DNA from: Alcaligenaceae bacterium
Lineage (GTDB): Bacteria > Pseudomonadota > Gammaproteobacteria > Burkholderiales > Burkholderiaceae_B
NCBI GenBank assembly: GCA_013416445.1
Contig: JACCER010000001.1
Span: forward strand, 372,001 to 436,000
Direction: 5' to 3'
Length of the DNA stretch: 64,000 bases
Shown in pieces: positions 1-7,506 of the stretch. The first letter of the stretch is position 1; each line of letters starts with the position of its first letter. The position numbers were made by a program, and so were the translations under genes. The notes under the pieces are model-generated. The model did not search any database. It was not told where the DNA came from and worked only from the letters and a program-made list of their open reading frames with translations.

Positions 1-750
1 GTGTTCGGCCATTTGCGCCGGCATTTCAAAAAAGGTTTCGGTCGCCACGGCAAAGAATTCAGCTGGGCTGGTGGCGCCGTATTCGTCCAGCACTGTTGGA
101 TAGTGATGCAGGACATCAGATCGCAGGCTAGCGAATTCCCGCGACAGTACTGCCGCCCAGCCCGGATAATTCAGGCGGCTGGCCAATATCGGCGCACCAT
201 TCGCCCTGCCCGACTCTTCATCAAGTTGATGTGCGAACTCGTGCAGCACCACGTTGTGCCCATCGGTAAAATCGCGTGCGCCCCGCTGCACATCATCCCA
301 GGACAGGATGACTCGGCCGTCTCCCCACGACTCGCCCAGCAAACTGTGTTCACGGTAAGTCACGACGCCGCCCTCGGACATTTCTGTGCTGGGCGCTATA
401 AATGCCGATGGGTAAACCAGTATGGAGCGCAAGTCTGGGTAAACACGTGGGGCCCGATTCAACAACAGCAGACACGCTTGTCCGGCGATAGTAAGCCGCA
501 TTTCATCTGTGATTTCCAGCCCGCCGCAACCGTAAAATTCTTTCTGGTGCAGAAACTGCTTGATCAAATACTGTAATTGCGACTGCAACTCAGCCGGCAT
601 TTTCTGGTAGGCGGGAATGTTTTGCTTGAGCGTATGAAGATATTCATCAGGAAAACGCGCCCGTAGCGCACGCTTCAGGCGCCATGTTGGCAGATATTCC
701 GCCAGCGCGAACGCCCCTACCACTATCACTACCAGCAACAAGGCATTCAT
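1..750 (-). CDS. mtfA: MtfA-family zinc peptidase (M90), C-terminus cut by the window edge
   Basis: Seen: a minus-strand frame open from ATG at 750 to the window edge gives 250 residues. It starts with a hydrophobic N-terminal segment (MNALLLVVIVVGAFALA) and carries the zinc motif HEFAHQLDEE at residues 170-177. Further on, SPAEFFAVATETFFE is the conserved downstream helix that supplies the third metal ligand. Known: MtfA peptidases are zinc aminopeptidases; in E. coli MtfA binds the repressor Mlc and so affects glucose PTS expression. Inferred: the N-terminal hydrophobic stretch suggests an anchored form, as in many betaproteobacterial homologues. The family is about 250-270 residues long, so only a short tail is missing. 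The long plus-strand frame over the same bases is a shadow. Confidence 0.9.
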   Translation of the reverse strand, partial: MNALLLVVIVVGAFALAEYLPTWRLKRALRARFPDEYLHTLKQNIPAYQKMPAELQSQLQYLIKQFLHQKEFYGCGGLEITDEMRLTIAGQACLLLLNRAPRVYPDLRSILVYPSAFIAPSTEMSEGGVVTYREHSLLGESWGDGRVILSWDDVQRGARDFTDGHNVVLHEFAHQLDEESGRANGAPILASRLNYPGWAAVLSREFASLRSDVLHHYPTVLDEYGATSPAEFFAVATETFFEMPAQMAEH

Positions 751-843
751 AGGCGTAGTTCATCAGCCCGAGCATACTCATTACGGCGACCTATGCCCGG
801 ATTGAAAACCTTCTTAATTGTCATGGTTTTATTAGTTTACATT

Positions 844-870
844 TAAAGATATTTGAACTCATGCCGTTAA
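844..870 (+). promoter_or_regulatory. FliA (sigma-28) type promoter for the chemoreceptor gene
   Basis: TAAAGATA at 844-851 and GCCGTTAA at 863-870 are separated by exactly 11 bases. The flagellar sigma-28 consensus is TAAAGTTT-N11-GCCGATAA. The site faces the chemoreceptor gene that starts at 1002, leaving a leader of about 120 bases. Chemoreceptor genes are classic late flagellar genes, so sequence, spacing and neighbour agree. Confidence 0.75.
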
Positions 871-1001
871 GGTGCCAGCAGTAATCGCTTGGTTTTTTTA
901 AATCATATCAAGACTTTCTGACAATCCCCCCAGTATCCGCTGTAACACGATACTCACCGCCAACCTTCCGTACCTAAAGAGTCACGGCCCAGGAGACGTA
1001 A

Positions 1002-2756
1002 ATGAATTGGTTAATCAATCTGAAAGTCAGCACCAAACTAATTGGTGGTTTTCTAATCATCGCCCTTATTACGGCCATAGTGGGAACAATAGGTATTCGC
1101 TCGACCGGGCAAATCAATACCATGGCCTTTGTTATGTATGACCGGGACGTCCAAGGCTTGCGCCATGCAGCTGACGCCCGTGTCAACCTGCTTAGCGCCG
1201 AGCGCGCCATACGCAACGCCATGCTGGCGCCCACTACAGAAATCCGCGGGCAGCATATGCAGGCCATGCCCGATTTCCTGAACAAAACCAAATCCGACCT
1301 TGACAAGGCCACCAGCAAATTCAGCACCGAACAGGGCAAAGCGCTGGTGGTAGAAGCGCGTAACGCTCTCTTGCTCTACGAGGCCGGCCTCAGCAAGGTG
1401 GCTGCCGTCGTCCAGACCGAAGCCTTGGGCCAGACACAAGGCTCGGTTGCCATGCTGTCCGGAGAAGTTCGGCCTCTGGCCAATGCCGCTGGCGACTTGC
1501 TGCTCAAGCTCATAGAGCGCAAGCAAACAGACGCGGACACGCTGGATGGTCAAGCCGAAGCCCTCTATAAGGCTGAGTTCATGACTTTGCTTGTGCTGAC
1601 CATTATCAGCGTACTGTCAGCCGGCATCATAGGTACCGTGATCACACGTGTCTTGACGCACCAATTGGGTGGCGAGCCGCGCGATGTTGCCAGTATCGCC
1701 AGCGCCATAGCCAGCGGCAACCTGATCACCCACATCGATATGTCGAAAGCGGCGAAAGGCAGCATAATTGAAGCCATCAACCTGATGCAGGTGTCATTGC
1801 GCAAGGTAGTCGCAGCGGTGCGCACTGGCAGCGACAATATCGCCAGCGGCTCCAGCCAGATAGCCATCGGCAACGCCGATCTTTCGCAACGCACGGAAGA
1901 ACAGGCAGCCAATATCACTGAAACGGCAGCGGCCATGGAAGAACTATCCAGCACCGTCAAGAGCAATGCCGAAGTCGCGCAACAGGCCGCCCAACTGGCT
2001 TCCAGCGCAAGCACCGCCGCGGTCAAGGGCGGCGAGGTCGTCAATGGCGTGGTGACCACCATGGATGAAATCAATACGTCATCAAAGAAGATAGTTGAGA
2101 TCATCGACGTCATTGACGGCATTGCGTTCCAGACTAATATCCTGGCGCTCAATGCCGCCGTCGAGGCAGCTCGTGCAGGCGAGCAAGGGCGCGGCTTTGC
2201 GGTGGTGGCCAGCGAAGTGCGTAGCCTGGCTCAACGCAGCGCCTCGGCAGCCAAAGACATCAAAGACCTTATCGACGATAGCGTCGGGAAAGTCAGCCAG
2301 GGCACGCAACTGGTGCACGATGCCGGTACTGCCATGAGCGGTATTGTTACCCAGGTTCAGCATGTCACTGATCTCATCAATGACATCAGCGCGGCAACCA
2401 CCGAGCAAACCACTGGCCTAAGCCAGATCAACGAAGCTGTCGTACAGCTAAGCGATGTCACGCAGCAAAATGCCGCCCTGGTCGAACAGTCTGCGGCCGC
2501 TGCGGAAAGCTTGAATGATCAGGCCCGTCATCTGGTGGATGTGGTCAGGGTGTTCAAGCTGGACGACGGGGATTTCAGCGTTCAGTCTACACCTGTACTG
2601 GATCGCAGCCATTCCTCATCCCAGCCCGTGCGGCAAGCTCGAAAAATAGCGCATAGCGTGAAAAGGCCGGCCTCTGGTGCGCAACTGCCCTTGGGCGCCG
2701 CCATGGCTGTAGCCGGCTCCTCGGCAGGCGTCAATGATGATTGGGAAGAGTTTTAA
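1002..2756 (+). CDS. Methyl-accepting chemotaxis protein
   Basis: Transmembrane chemoreceptor of 584 residues. TM1 lies at about 11-31, followed by a periplasmic four-helix-bundle-type sensor, TM2 at about 193-215, a HAMP domain, and the cytoplasmic methylation/signalling coiled coil. The kinase-control tip is seen at about 374-413 (IAFQTNILALNAAVEAARAG onward), the part that binds CheA and CheW. The protein ends in DDWEEF, a pentapeptide tether of the NWETF type that recruits CheR/CheB, typical of high-abundance receptors. The start is chosen on AGGAG seven bases upstream. A FliA-type promoter lies at 844-870 and a terminator hairpin follows at 2785. The ligand cannot be read from the sequence. 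Confidence 0.95.
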   Translation: MNWLINLKVSTKLIGGFLIIALITAIVGTIGIRSTGQINTMAFVMYDRDVQGLRHAADARVNLLSAERAIRNAMLAPTTEIRGQHMQAMPDFLNKTKSDLDKATSKFSTEQGKALVVEARNALLLYEAGLSKVAAVVQTEALGQTQGSVAMLSGEVRPLANAAGDLLLKLIERKQTDADTLDGQAEALYKAEFMTLLVLTIISVLSAGIIGTVITRVLTHQLGGEPRDVASIASAIASGNLITHIDMSKAAKGSIIEAINLMQVSLRKVVAAVRTGSDNIASGSSQIAIGNADLSQRTEEQAANITETAAAMEELSSTVKSNAEVAQQAAQLASSASTAAVKGGEVVNGVVTTMDEINTSSKKIVEIIDVIDGIAFQTNILALNAAVEAARAGEQGRGFAVVASEVRSLAQRSASAAKDIKDLIDDSVGKVSQGTQLVHDAGTAMSGIVTQVQHVTDLINDISAATTEQTTGLSQINEAVVQLSDVTQQNAALVEQSAAAAESLNDQARHLVDVVRVFKLDDGDFSVQSTPVLDRSHSSSQPVRQARKIAHSVKRPASGAQLPLGAAMAVAGSSAGVNDDWEEF

Positions 2757-2784
2757 TCGAACCAGTCCGAGCAAACGGCTTCAT

Positions 2785-2832
2785 CCTGCAGCGTTCCATT
2801 ACTAGAACGTTGCAGGCAATTCTTGCTGTCTA
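2785..2832 (+). terminator. Probable terminator after the chemoreceptor gene
   Basis: A 12-bp inverted repeat (CCTGCAGCGTTC at 2785-2796, GAACGTTGCAGG at 2805-2816, one G-T wobble, 8-base loop) lies 28 bases after the stop codon and is followed by a moderately T-rich stretch. The T tract is weak, so termination may be partial. Confidence 0.55.
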
Positions 2833-2886
2833 GCGGGTGCTCGACCCAGCTTTTATGATGTTACTCATGATCTACAGGAGAACATC

Positions 2887-3753
2887 ATGAAAAAGGTACT
2901 CGGTATTTATACCAGCCCTCAACAGCACTGGGTGGGCGATGGCTTCCCTGTGCGCTCGTTATTTTCCTACGATAATCTGGGCAAGCAAGCCAGCCCCTTC
3001 CTGCTGCTCGATTACGCCGGGCCCACCGACTTCACGCCAGCAAACCGGCCGCGCGGGGTTGGCCAGCACCCGCACCGTGGCTTTGAAACCGTGACCATCG
3101 TCTACAAGGGCGAGGTCGCACATAAGGACTCAACCGGTGCTGGCGGCCTGATAGGCCCAGGCGACGTGCAATGGATGACAGCGGCGTCGGGCATTTTGCA
3201 CGAAGAATTCCATTCGCCCGAATTCACCCGCACCGGGGGCAGCCTTGAAATGGTGCAGCTGTGGGTAAACCTGCCAGCCAAAGACAAAATGGCCGCGCCC
3301 GGCTATCAGACCATACTCGACAGCAATATTCCGTCAGTTGACTTGGGCGAAGGCGCCGGACGTGTACGGGTCATTGCCGGCAGTTACCAAGGTCATCAAG
3401 GGCCAGCCAAAACCTTTACACCCATGAATGTCTGGGATTTGCGACTGCAGCAAGGCCGAGCCACCGAACTGGCGCTGCCGGCCGGCCATACTGCAGCCTT
3501 GGTCGTCTTGCGTGGCACACTGCAGGTTAATGGCGAACATATCGCCAGGGAAGCCCAACTGGTGTTGATGGACCGCGCCAACACCAGGCTGACCCTAGAG
3601 GCAAATAGCGACGCTGTGGTTTTGGTGCTGAGTGGCGAGCCCATAGACGAACCCATAGTCGGCTATGGCCCGTTTGTCATGAATACAGAGGCTGAAATTC
3701 GTACAGCCATCGCCGACTTCAATGCCGGCCATTTTGGAAGAATGCCACACTGA
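2887..3753 (+). CDS. Pirin family protein (first of a tandem pair)
   Basis: A 288-residue bicupin of the pirin family. The N-terminal cupin has the expected metal-binding set: H61 and H63 in GQHPHRGFET, then H105 and E107 in GILHEEFHS. Some bacterial pirins act as quercetin 2,3-dioxygenases and others modulate partner enzymes; neither role can be assigned here. The start has AGGAG eight bases upstream. It is followed after 43 bases by a second, diverged pirin (3797-4738) on the same strand, so the two are probably co-transcribed. Confidence 0.9.
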   Translation: MKKVLGIYTSPQQHWVGDGFPVRSLFSYDNLGKQASPFLLLDYAGPTDFTPANRPRGVGQHPHRGFETVTIVYKGEVAHKDSTGAGGLIGPGDVQWMTAASGILHEEFHSPEFTRTGGSLEMVQLWVNLPAKDKMAAPGYQTILDSNIPSVDLGEGAGRVRVIAGSYQGHQGPAKTFTPMNVWDLRLQQGRATELALPAGHTAALVVLRGTLQVNGEHIAREAQLVLMDRANTRLTLEANSDAVVLVLSGEPIDEPIVGYGPFVMNTEAEIRTAIADFNAGHFGRMPH

Positions 3754-3796
3754 TCTACATTCCATGCTGTGGCTTGCAACGTAATCGGAGGACCTC

Positions 3797-4738
3797 ATGA
3801 ACACAAGCAAACCCCAAGCTGCTGCGTCATCACCAGCTCTGACCTTGCAGGAAAATGGCGAAAACACCATACAACGCATCAGTGCACGCCATGCCGAAGT
3901 CGGTGGCATTCCCATCAATCGCCTGATGCCCTCCCGACAACGGCGCACAATAGGCGCCTGGTGCTTTCTAGACCATGCAGGCCCGGCCCAATTCGCGCCA
4001 GGGGCGGGGATGCGTGTCGGCCCGCATCCGCACATAGGCCTGCAAACCTTTACCTGGATGATCAAGGGCGAAGTCCTGCACCGCGACAGCCTGGGCAACG
4101 AGCAAATCATCCGTCCCGGCCAGGTCAACCTGATGACGGCTGGCCGTGGCATAGCCCATACTGAAGAGTCCTTGTCCACGGAAGATACCCTGCACGCGGC
4201 TCAACTCTGGATCGCCCTGCCTCCTGAAGCCAGCGCCTGTGCACCCGCCTTCGAGCATCACCCCAACTTACCCTCATGGAGCACAGACGGGTGCGACTTT
4301 ACCCTGTTGGCAGGTAGTTACAATACGCACCACGCACCGGCCCGCCTGTATTCTCCTTTGGTGGGCATGGATTTGTTCAGCACCATGGGCGCCGATATTC
4401 ACTTGCCCTTGAACCCAGAGTTCGAGTACGGGTTGCTCATGCTGGAAGGCCAAGCTGAAATCAACAAGCAAAGGTTTGCCATTGATGAGCTCGCTTATCT
4501 GGGGCACAGCAATACCCAACTGCATTTGCAGCTAAGCCCTGGCAGCCGGGCCATTTTGCTGGGCGGCGAACCCTGCACGGAAGAAATCCTGATCTGGTGG
4601 AATTTTGTTGGCCATAGCAAAGCGGAAATTGCCCAGGCCCAGCATGATTGGGAAGCCGGTAATGAACGTTTTGGTGCTATATCGGGCTATGACGGCCCTC
4701 GCCTGACGGCGCCACCCTTGCCCTGGTCGGGTTTGTAG
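3797..4738 (+). CDS. Pirin family protein (second of a tandem pair)
   Basis: A 313-residue pirin with all four metal ligands conserved: H77 and H79 in GPHPHIGLQT, H121 and E123 in GIAHTEES. It has a longer N-terminus than the upstream pirin and is only distantly similar to it, so this is an old duplication or independent acquisition rather than a recent copy. GGAGG sits seven bases before the ATG. A perfect extragenic palindrome begins ten bases after the stop. The substrate is unknown. Confidence 0.9.
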   Translation: MNTSKPQAAASSPALTLQENGENTIQRISARHAEVGGIPINRLMPSRQRRTIGAWCFLDHAGPAQFAPGAGMRVGPHPHIGLQTFTWMIKGEVLHRDSLGNEQIIRPGQVNLMTAGRGIAHTEESLSTEDTLHAAQLWIALPPEASACAPAFEHHPNLPSWSTDGCDFTLLAGSYNTHHAPARLYSPLVGMDLFSTMGADIHLPLNPEFEYGLLMLEGQAEINKQRFAIDELAYLGHSNTQLHLQLSPGSRAILLGGEPCTEEILIWWNFVGHSKAEIAQAQHDWEAGNERFGAISGYDGPRLTAPPLPWSGL

Positions 4739-4747
4739 TGGGATTTT

Positions 4748-4776
4748 GTCGGATTACGCGCAGCGCGTAATCCGAC
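4748..4776. repeat. Extragenic palindrome (REP-like), perfect copy
   Basis: GTCGGATTACGCGC, one unpaired A, then the exact reverse complement GCGCGTAATCCGAC: 14-bp arms with a one-base loop. It lies between the convergent pirin and phasin genes and could end transcription from either side. It is the best-preserved member of a family with TCGGATTA/TAATCCGA arms seen at 11511, 14921, 29167, 32848, 48839, 54395 and 60592. Confidence 0.85.
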
Positions 4777-4791
4777 CGCCAAGCAATTTTT

Positions 4792-5220
4792 CTATTTTGG
4801 CTGCATCATGTTTTTGATTTCCTGCATGTTCTGGGTGGCCCGTTGCGTAATACTGGCCATGGCCGCCGCTTGTGACTTGCTGGCAATTTCGGCCATATCT
4901 TTCATGTCGGATAAGGTTTTTTCGCACGCTTTGCGGGCAAGTTCAGCCTGCTTGGCCGGATCGCTGACGCCGCCACCGGCAGCGCTTTGTATGCCTTCCA
5001 CCGCCTGCCTGAGCATTTCAGCCTGCTTGTTCGCCAACGCCTGCAAGCCTTCATAGACCGCTTTATTGGCCTCGGCCAGCGCTTCCATATCTTTGCGCCG
5101 CGCTTCGGCAATAGCTGACATATCTACCCCGGGTACTTTGAACTGCTCGAACATTTTCATTAAATCGCCAAACGGGTTTGCCCCCGCCGCGCTGGTATCA
5201 CTGCCTGGATTCTTTGACAT
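4792..5220 (-). CDS. phaP: Phasin family protein
   Basis: A 142-residue protein, mostly one long amphipathic helix region rich in A, E, K and Q. The pattern FEQFKVPGVDMSAIAEARRK followed by DMEALAEANKAVYEGLQAL is typical of Phasin_2 proteins, which coat polyhydroxyalkanoate granules. The start at 5220 is preferred over an upstream in-frame ATG because AAGGATA precedes it and the extra 30 residues look unlike a phasin. It is transcribed divergently from a LysR gene. A granule role is inferred from family only; no PHA synthase is in the window. Confidence 0.85.
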   Translation of the reverse strand: MSKNPGSDTSAAGANPFGDLMKMFEQFKVPGVDMSAIAEARRKDMEALAEANKAVYEGLQALANKQAEMLRQAVEGIQSAAGGGVSDPAKQAELARKACEKTLSDMKDMAEIASKSQAAAMASITQRATQNMQEIKNMMQPK

Positions 5221-5398
5221 ACCGTATATCCTTTTTGGATAAAAAAACAAATGAACGTCGAAAGTAGCGATTAGCTTAGCACGCGATAAAGATCCTGTGG
5301 GCTTGCACAAGCTACATTACCCATCTTCATGGCTCAATTGTCTGGAATGCAAGAAGCTTTTATTATCAATGCCTCTTCCTTCAAACAACAAAACAGGC

Positions 5399-6304
5399 AT
5401 GCAAGACTTAAACGATCTTTATTACTACGTCCAGGTTGTCGACCATGCCGGCTTCGCGCCTGCGGGGCGCGCGCTGAGCATACCCAAGTCCAAGCTAAGC
5501 CGCCGCATCGCCATACTGGAAGAAAGGCTGGGCGTGCGCCTGATCCAGCGCTCCACACGGCGCTTTTCGGTTACCGAAATAGGTCTGACATACTACGCCC
5601 ACTGCAAAGCCATGCTGGTCGAGGCCGAAGCAGCACAGGAAGCTATCGAGGTCACACGCGCCGATCCACAAGGCATAGTGCGTATCACCTGCCCTATCGC
5701 CTTGCTGCATGCGGATGTCGCCGGCATGCTGGCCGATTTCATGATCGATAATCCGCGAGTAACCGTACACCTGGAAGCCACGAACCGCCGTGTCGACCCT
5801 GTGGGCGAAGCCATTGATATTGCCTTGCGGGTGCGCCCTCCACCCTTCGAAGATAGCGATTTGGTCATGCGCGTGCTGGCCAATCGAACACAATGCCTGG
5901 TAGCCAGCCCGATGCTGGTCGCCCTGCATGGCTTGCCCGAAGCCCCCGCCGATCTGGCGCAATGGCCCAGCCTGGGCTTGGGTCCGCCCCAGGGTAGGCA
6001 TATATGGAGCCTGCTTGGCCCCGCCGGCGAACAAGCAGAGCTTTTCCACACACCGCGCTTTGTCACCGGCGATATGGCTGCCCTGCTAGGCGCAGCGCTC
6101 GCTGGCATCGGTGCGGTACAGTTGCCGACCATGATGATACGCGAGCAACTTGCATCGAGCTCTTTGGTCAGCTTGTTGCCTGGCTGGGCGCCCAAACCGG
6201 GAATAGTCCACGCCGTATTTCCATCCAGGCGCGGCCTGCTGCCGTCGGTACGTGCTTTAGTCGATTATCTTGCGCTGCGTTTTGAAAAAATTGGTGACGA
6301 ATAA
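5399..6304 (+). CDS. LysR family transcriptional regulator
   Basis: A 301-residue regulator with an N-terminal winged helix-turn-helix (DLNDLYYYVQVVDHAGFAPA, SKLSRRIAILEERLGVRLIQRST) and a C-terminal periplasmic-binding-like effector domain. It resembles the CrgA-like LysR group. ATG at 5399 gives the normal family start; an in-frame ATG at 5369 and a longer frame from 5297 would add residues without similarity. No strong Shine-Dalgarno is visible. It is divergent from the phasin gene across about 180 bases, but LysR proteins often regulate other loci, so the target is open. Confidence 0.9.
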   Translation: MQDLNDLYYYVQVVDHAGFAPAGRALSIPKSKLSRRIAILEERLGVRLIQRSTRRFSVTEIGLTYYAHCKAMLVEAEAAQEAIEVTRADPQGIVRITCPIALLHADVAGMLADFMIDNPRVTVHLEATNRRVDPVGEAIDIALRVRPPPFEDSDLVMRVLANRTQCLVASPMLVALHGLPEAPADLAQWPSLGLGPPQGRHIWSLLGPAGEQAELFHTPRFVTGDMAALLGAALAGIGAVQLPTMMIREQLASSSLVSLLPGWAPKPGIVHAVFPSRRGLLPSVRALVDYLALRFEKIGDE

Positions 6305-6475
6305 AATGCGGTTTTTTAATTGAGGCTTTGTCACGTCGAATGACGGGCTACACCCTAATCCGACATCAAGCATCCCAACCATGCACGCACAGCATAATCT
6401 GACACTCATCAGGCTTGACTCGGGAAAATTTCAAGCGCAATGTAGCTACAAGGACCTCTTTTCAAGGAGCTTCAC

Positions 6476-6775
6476 ATGTCATCCGAAAGCCATGCAGGAA
6501 AAGAAATTGTCGGCACCCACCCTGACGGCCATCGAGCAGTCGTTTTGCTCAAAACCAAAGGAAAAACCTATTACGAAGCATTCGGGCCCAACGGCTTGTC
6601 TTTAGGTGTGTATGATTTTGAAGATGAGGCCAAATCGGCGGCGCAGTGGGCATGGGATTTTCTGGAAGAAGAACCTGCAATCAGGCGGCTTACCCTTATG
6701 CAATTGATTATCGACAAGCTTGCCCTGCAATACCCCATGGACGCAGTTGCAACCACCATGAGCCTGAAAGGCTAA
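6476..6775 (+). CDS. Small conserved-looking hypothetical protein
   Basis: A 99-residue acidic soluble protein that I do not recognise. AAGGAG lies seven bases before the ATG, which supports real translation over the overlapping frame that starts at 6381. There is no signal peptide or membrane segment. The middle part (KGKTYYEAFGPNGLSLGVYD) looks like a small beta-sheet fold, followed by helices rich in W, E and L. It is preceded by a LysR gene and followed by a gene-poor stretch with palindrome remnants. Confidence 0.6.
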   Translation: MSSESHAGKEIVGTHPDGHRAVVLLKTKGKTYYEAFGPNGLSLGVYDFEDEAKSAAQWAWDFLEEEPAIRRLTLMQLIIDKLALQYPMDAVATTMSLKG

Positions 6776-6965
6776 AACTGGGTTATGGCCCAAAGCGCAC
6801 CACGGGTCTAAATCCACATCCTCTGGAAGACGCCATCTTTGTCAATGAGCAAATGCTTCAAGGCAGCCAGTATATGGATGCAGATCAGGCCCACAAGCAG
6901 CCAGGAAATGGCTACGTGCGCTGAAAAAAACACATCGGTAACGCTGCGGTCTCGGTCAACAAATA

Positions 6966-7032
6966 GCGCGGCTAATCCGACCTACGATCATCGACCTCTT
7001 GCTTAAATAAACGCTATTCGGATTAATCCGAC
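6966..7032. repeat. Degenerate extragenic palindrome units
   Basis: A half unit (GCGCGGCTAATCCGAC at 6966-6981) and a collapsed unit in which the arms meet without a centre (TCGGATTAATCCGA, a perfect 14-bp palindrome at 7018-7031). They are decayed members of the palindrome family described at 4748. They lie just downstream of the DUF411 gene on its strand. Confidence 0.5.
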
Positions 7033-7040
7033 AAACAAGC

Positions 7041-7457
7041 TCAGTCTTTGGAAAACGGCACGCCGTTGAAGTCGACAGTAACCAGATTGCCATCCAGCTT
7101 GCCCATGCCAGGCGAATTTACCGGCATACCCGGCGCCGCCACCCCTTTTATGCTGCGATTGGCCAGCATTTTGTCAACAGCTGTCGCGGGCACATGGCCT
7201 TCAACAATTTGTCCTGTCGATTCCATGACCGCCGTGTGACACGAAGCCAACTCAACAGGCACACCCAGTTTTTCCTTGACGCTTGCCATCTGGGAGGTTT
7301 TTATCGCTTTTACTGTAAACCCTGCCTCGCGCATGTGGTCGGCCCAGCCCGTGCAGCAGCCGCAATTGGGATCTTGGTATACGGTAATTGAGTCGGTTGC
7401 CGCTAGTGCGAAAGCAGAGGTAAACATAAGTGCAGCAGATAAAGCAATAACTTTCAT
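7041..7457 (-). CDS. DUF411 domain protein, exported, probable metal-binding
   Basis: A 138-residue protein with a cleavable signal peptide (MKVIALSAALMFTSAFALA) and the DUF411 core. The core has NCGCC at residues 31-35, followed by GWADHMREAGFTV and later SCHTAV, GHVPA and PGMP. DUF411 proteins resemble CopG-type periplasmic proteins and are often near copper-resistance genes; no such genes are seen here. The start at 7457 is preferred because it begins the signal peptide and has CAGGA upstream. The open frame upstream of it has no matching features. Confidence 0.85.
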   Translation of the reverse strand: MKVIALSAALMFTSAFALAATDSITVYQDPNCGCCTGWADHMREAGFTVKAIKTSQMASVKEKLGVPVELASCHTAVMESTGQIVEGHVPATAVDKMLANRSIKGVAAPGMPVNSPGMGKLDGNLVTVDFNGVPFSKD

Positions 7458-7506
7458 TCTGGAAATCCTGGTTAATACAATAATGATGGCAAAAAAGTAA
7501 ACTTCC

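Noticed and set aside
1-576. Plus-strand 191-residue open frame at the left edge
   Set aside because: The opposite strand encodes an MtfA peptidase with an intact HEFAH motif over the same bases; the plus frame has no recognisable features.
6646-6924. Plus-strand 92-residue frame overlapping the end of the 6476 gene
   Set aside because: It overlaps a better-supported gene, has no ribosome binding site and shows no recognisable motif.
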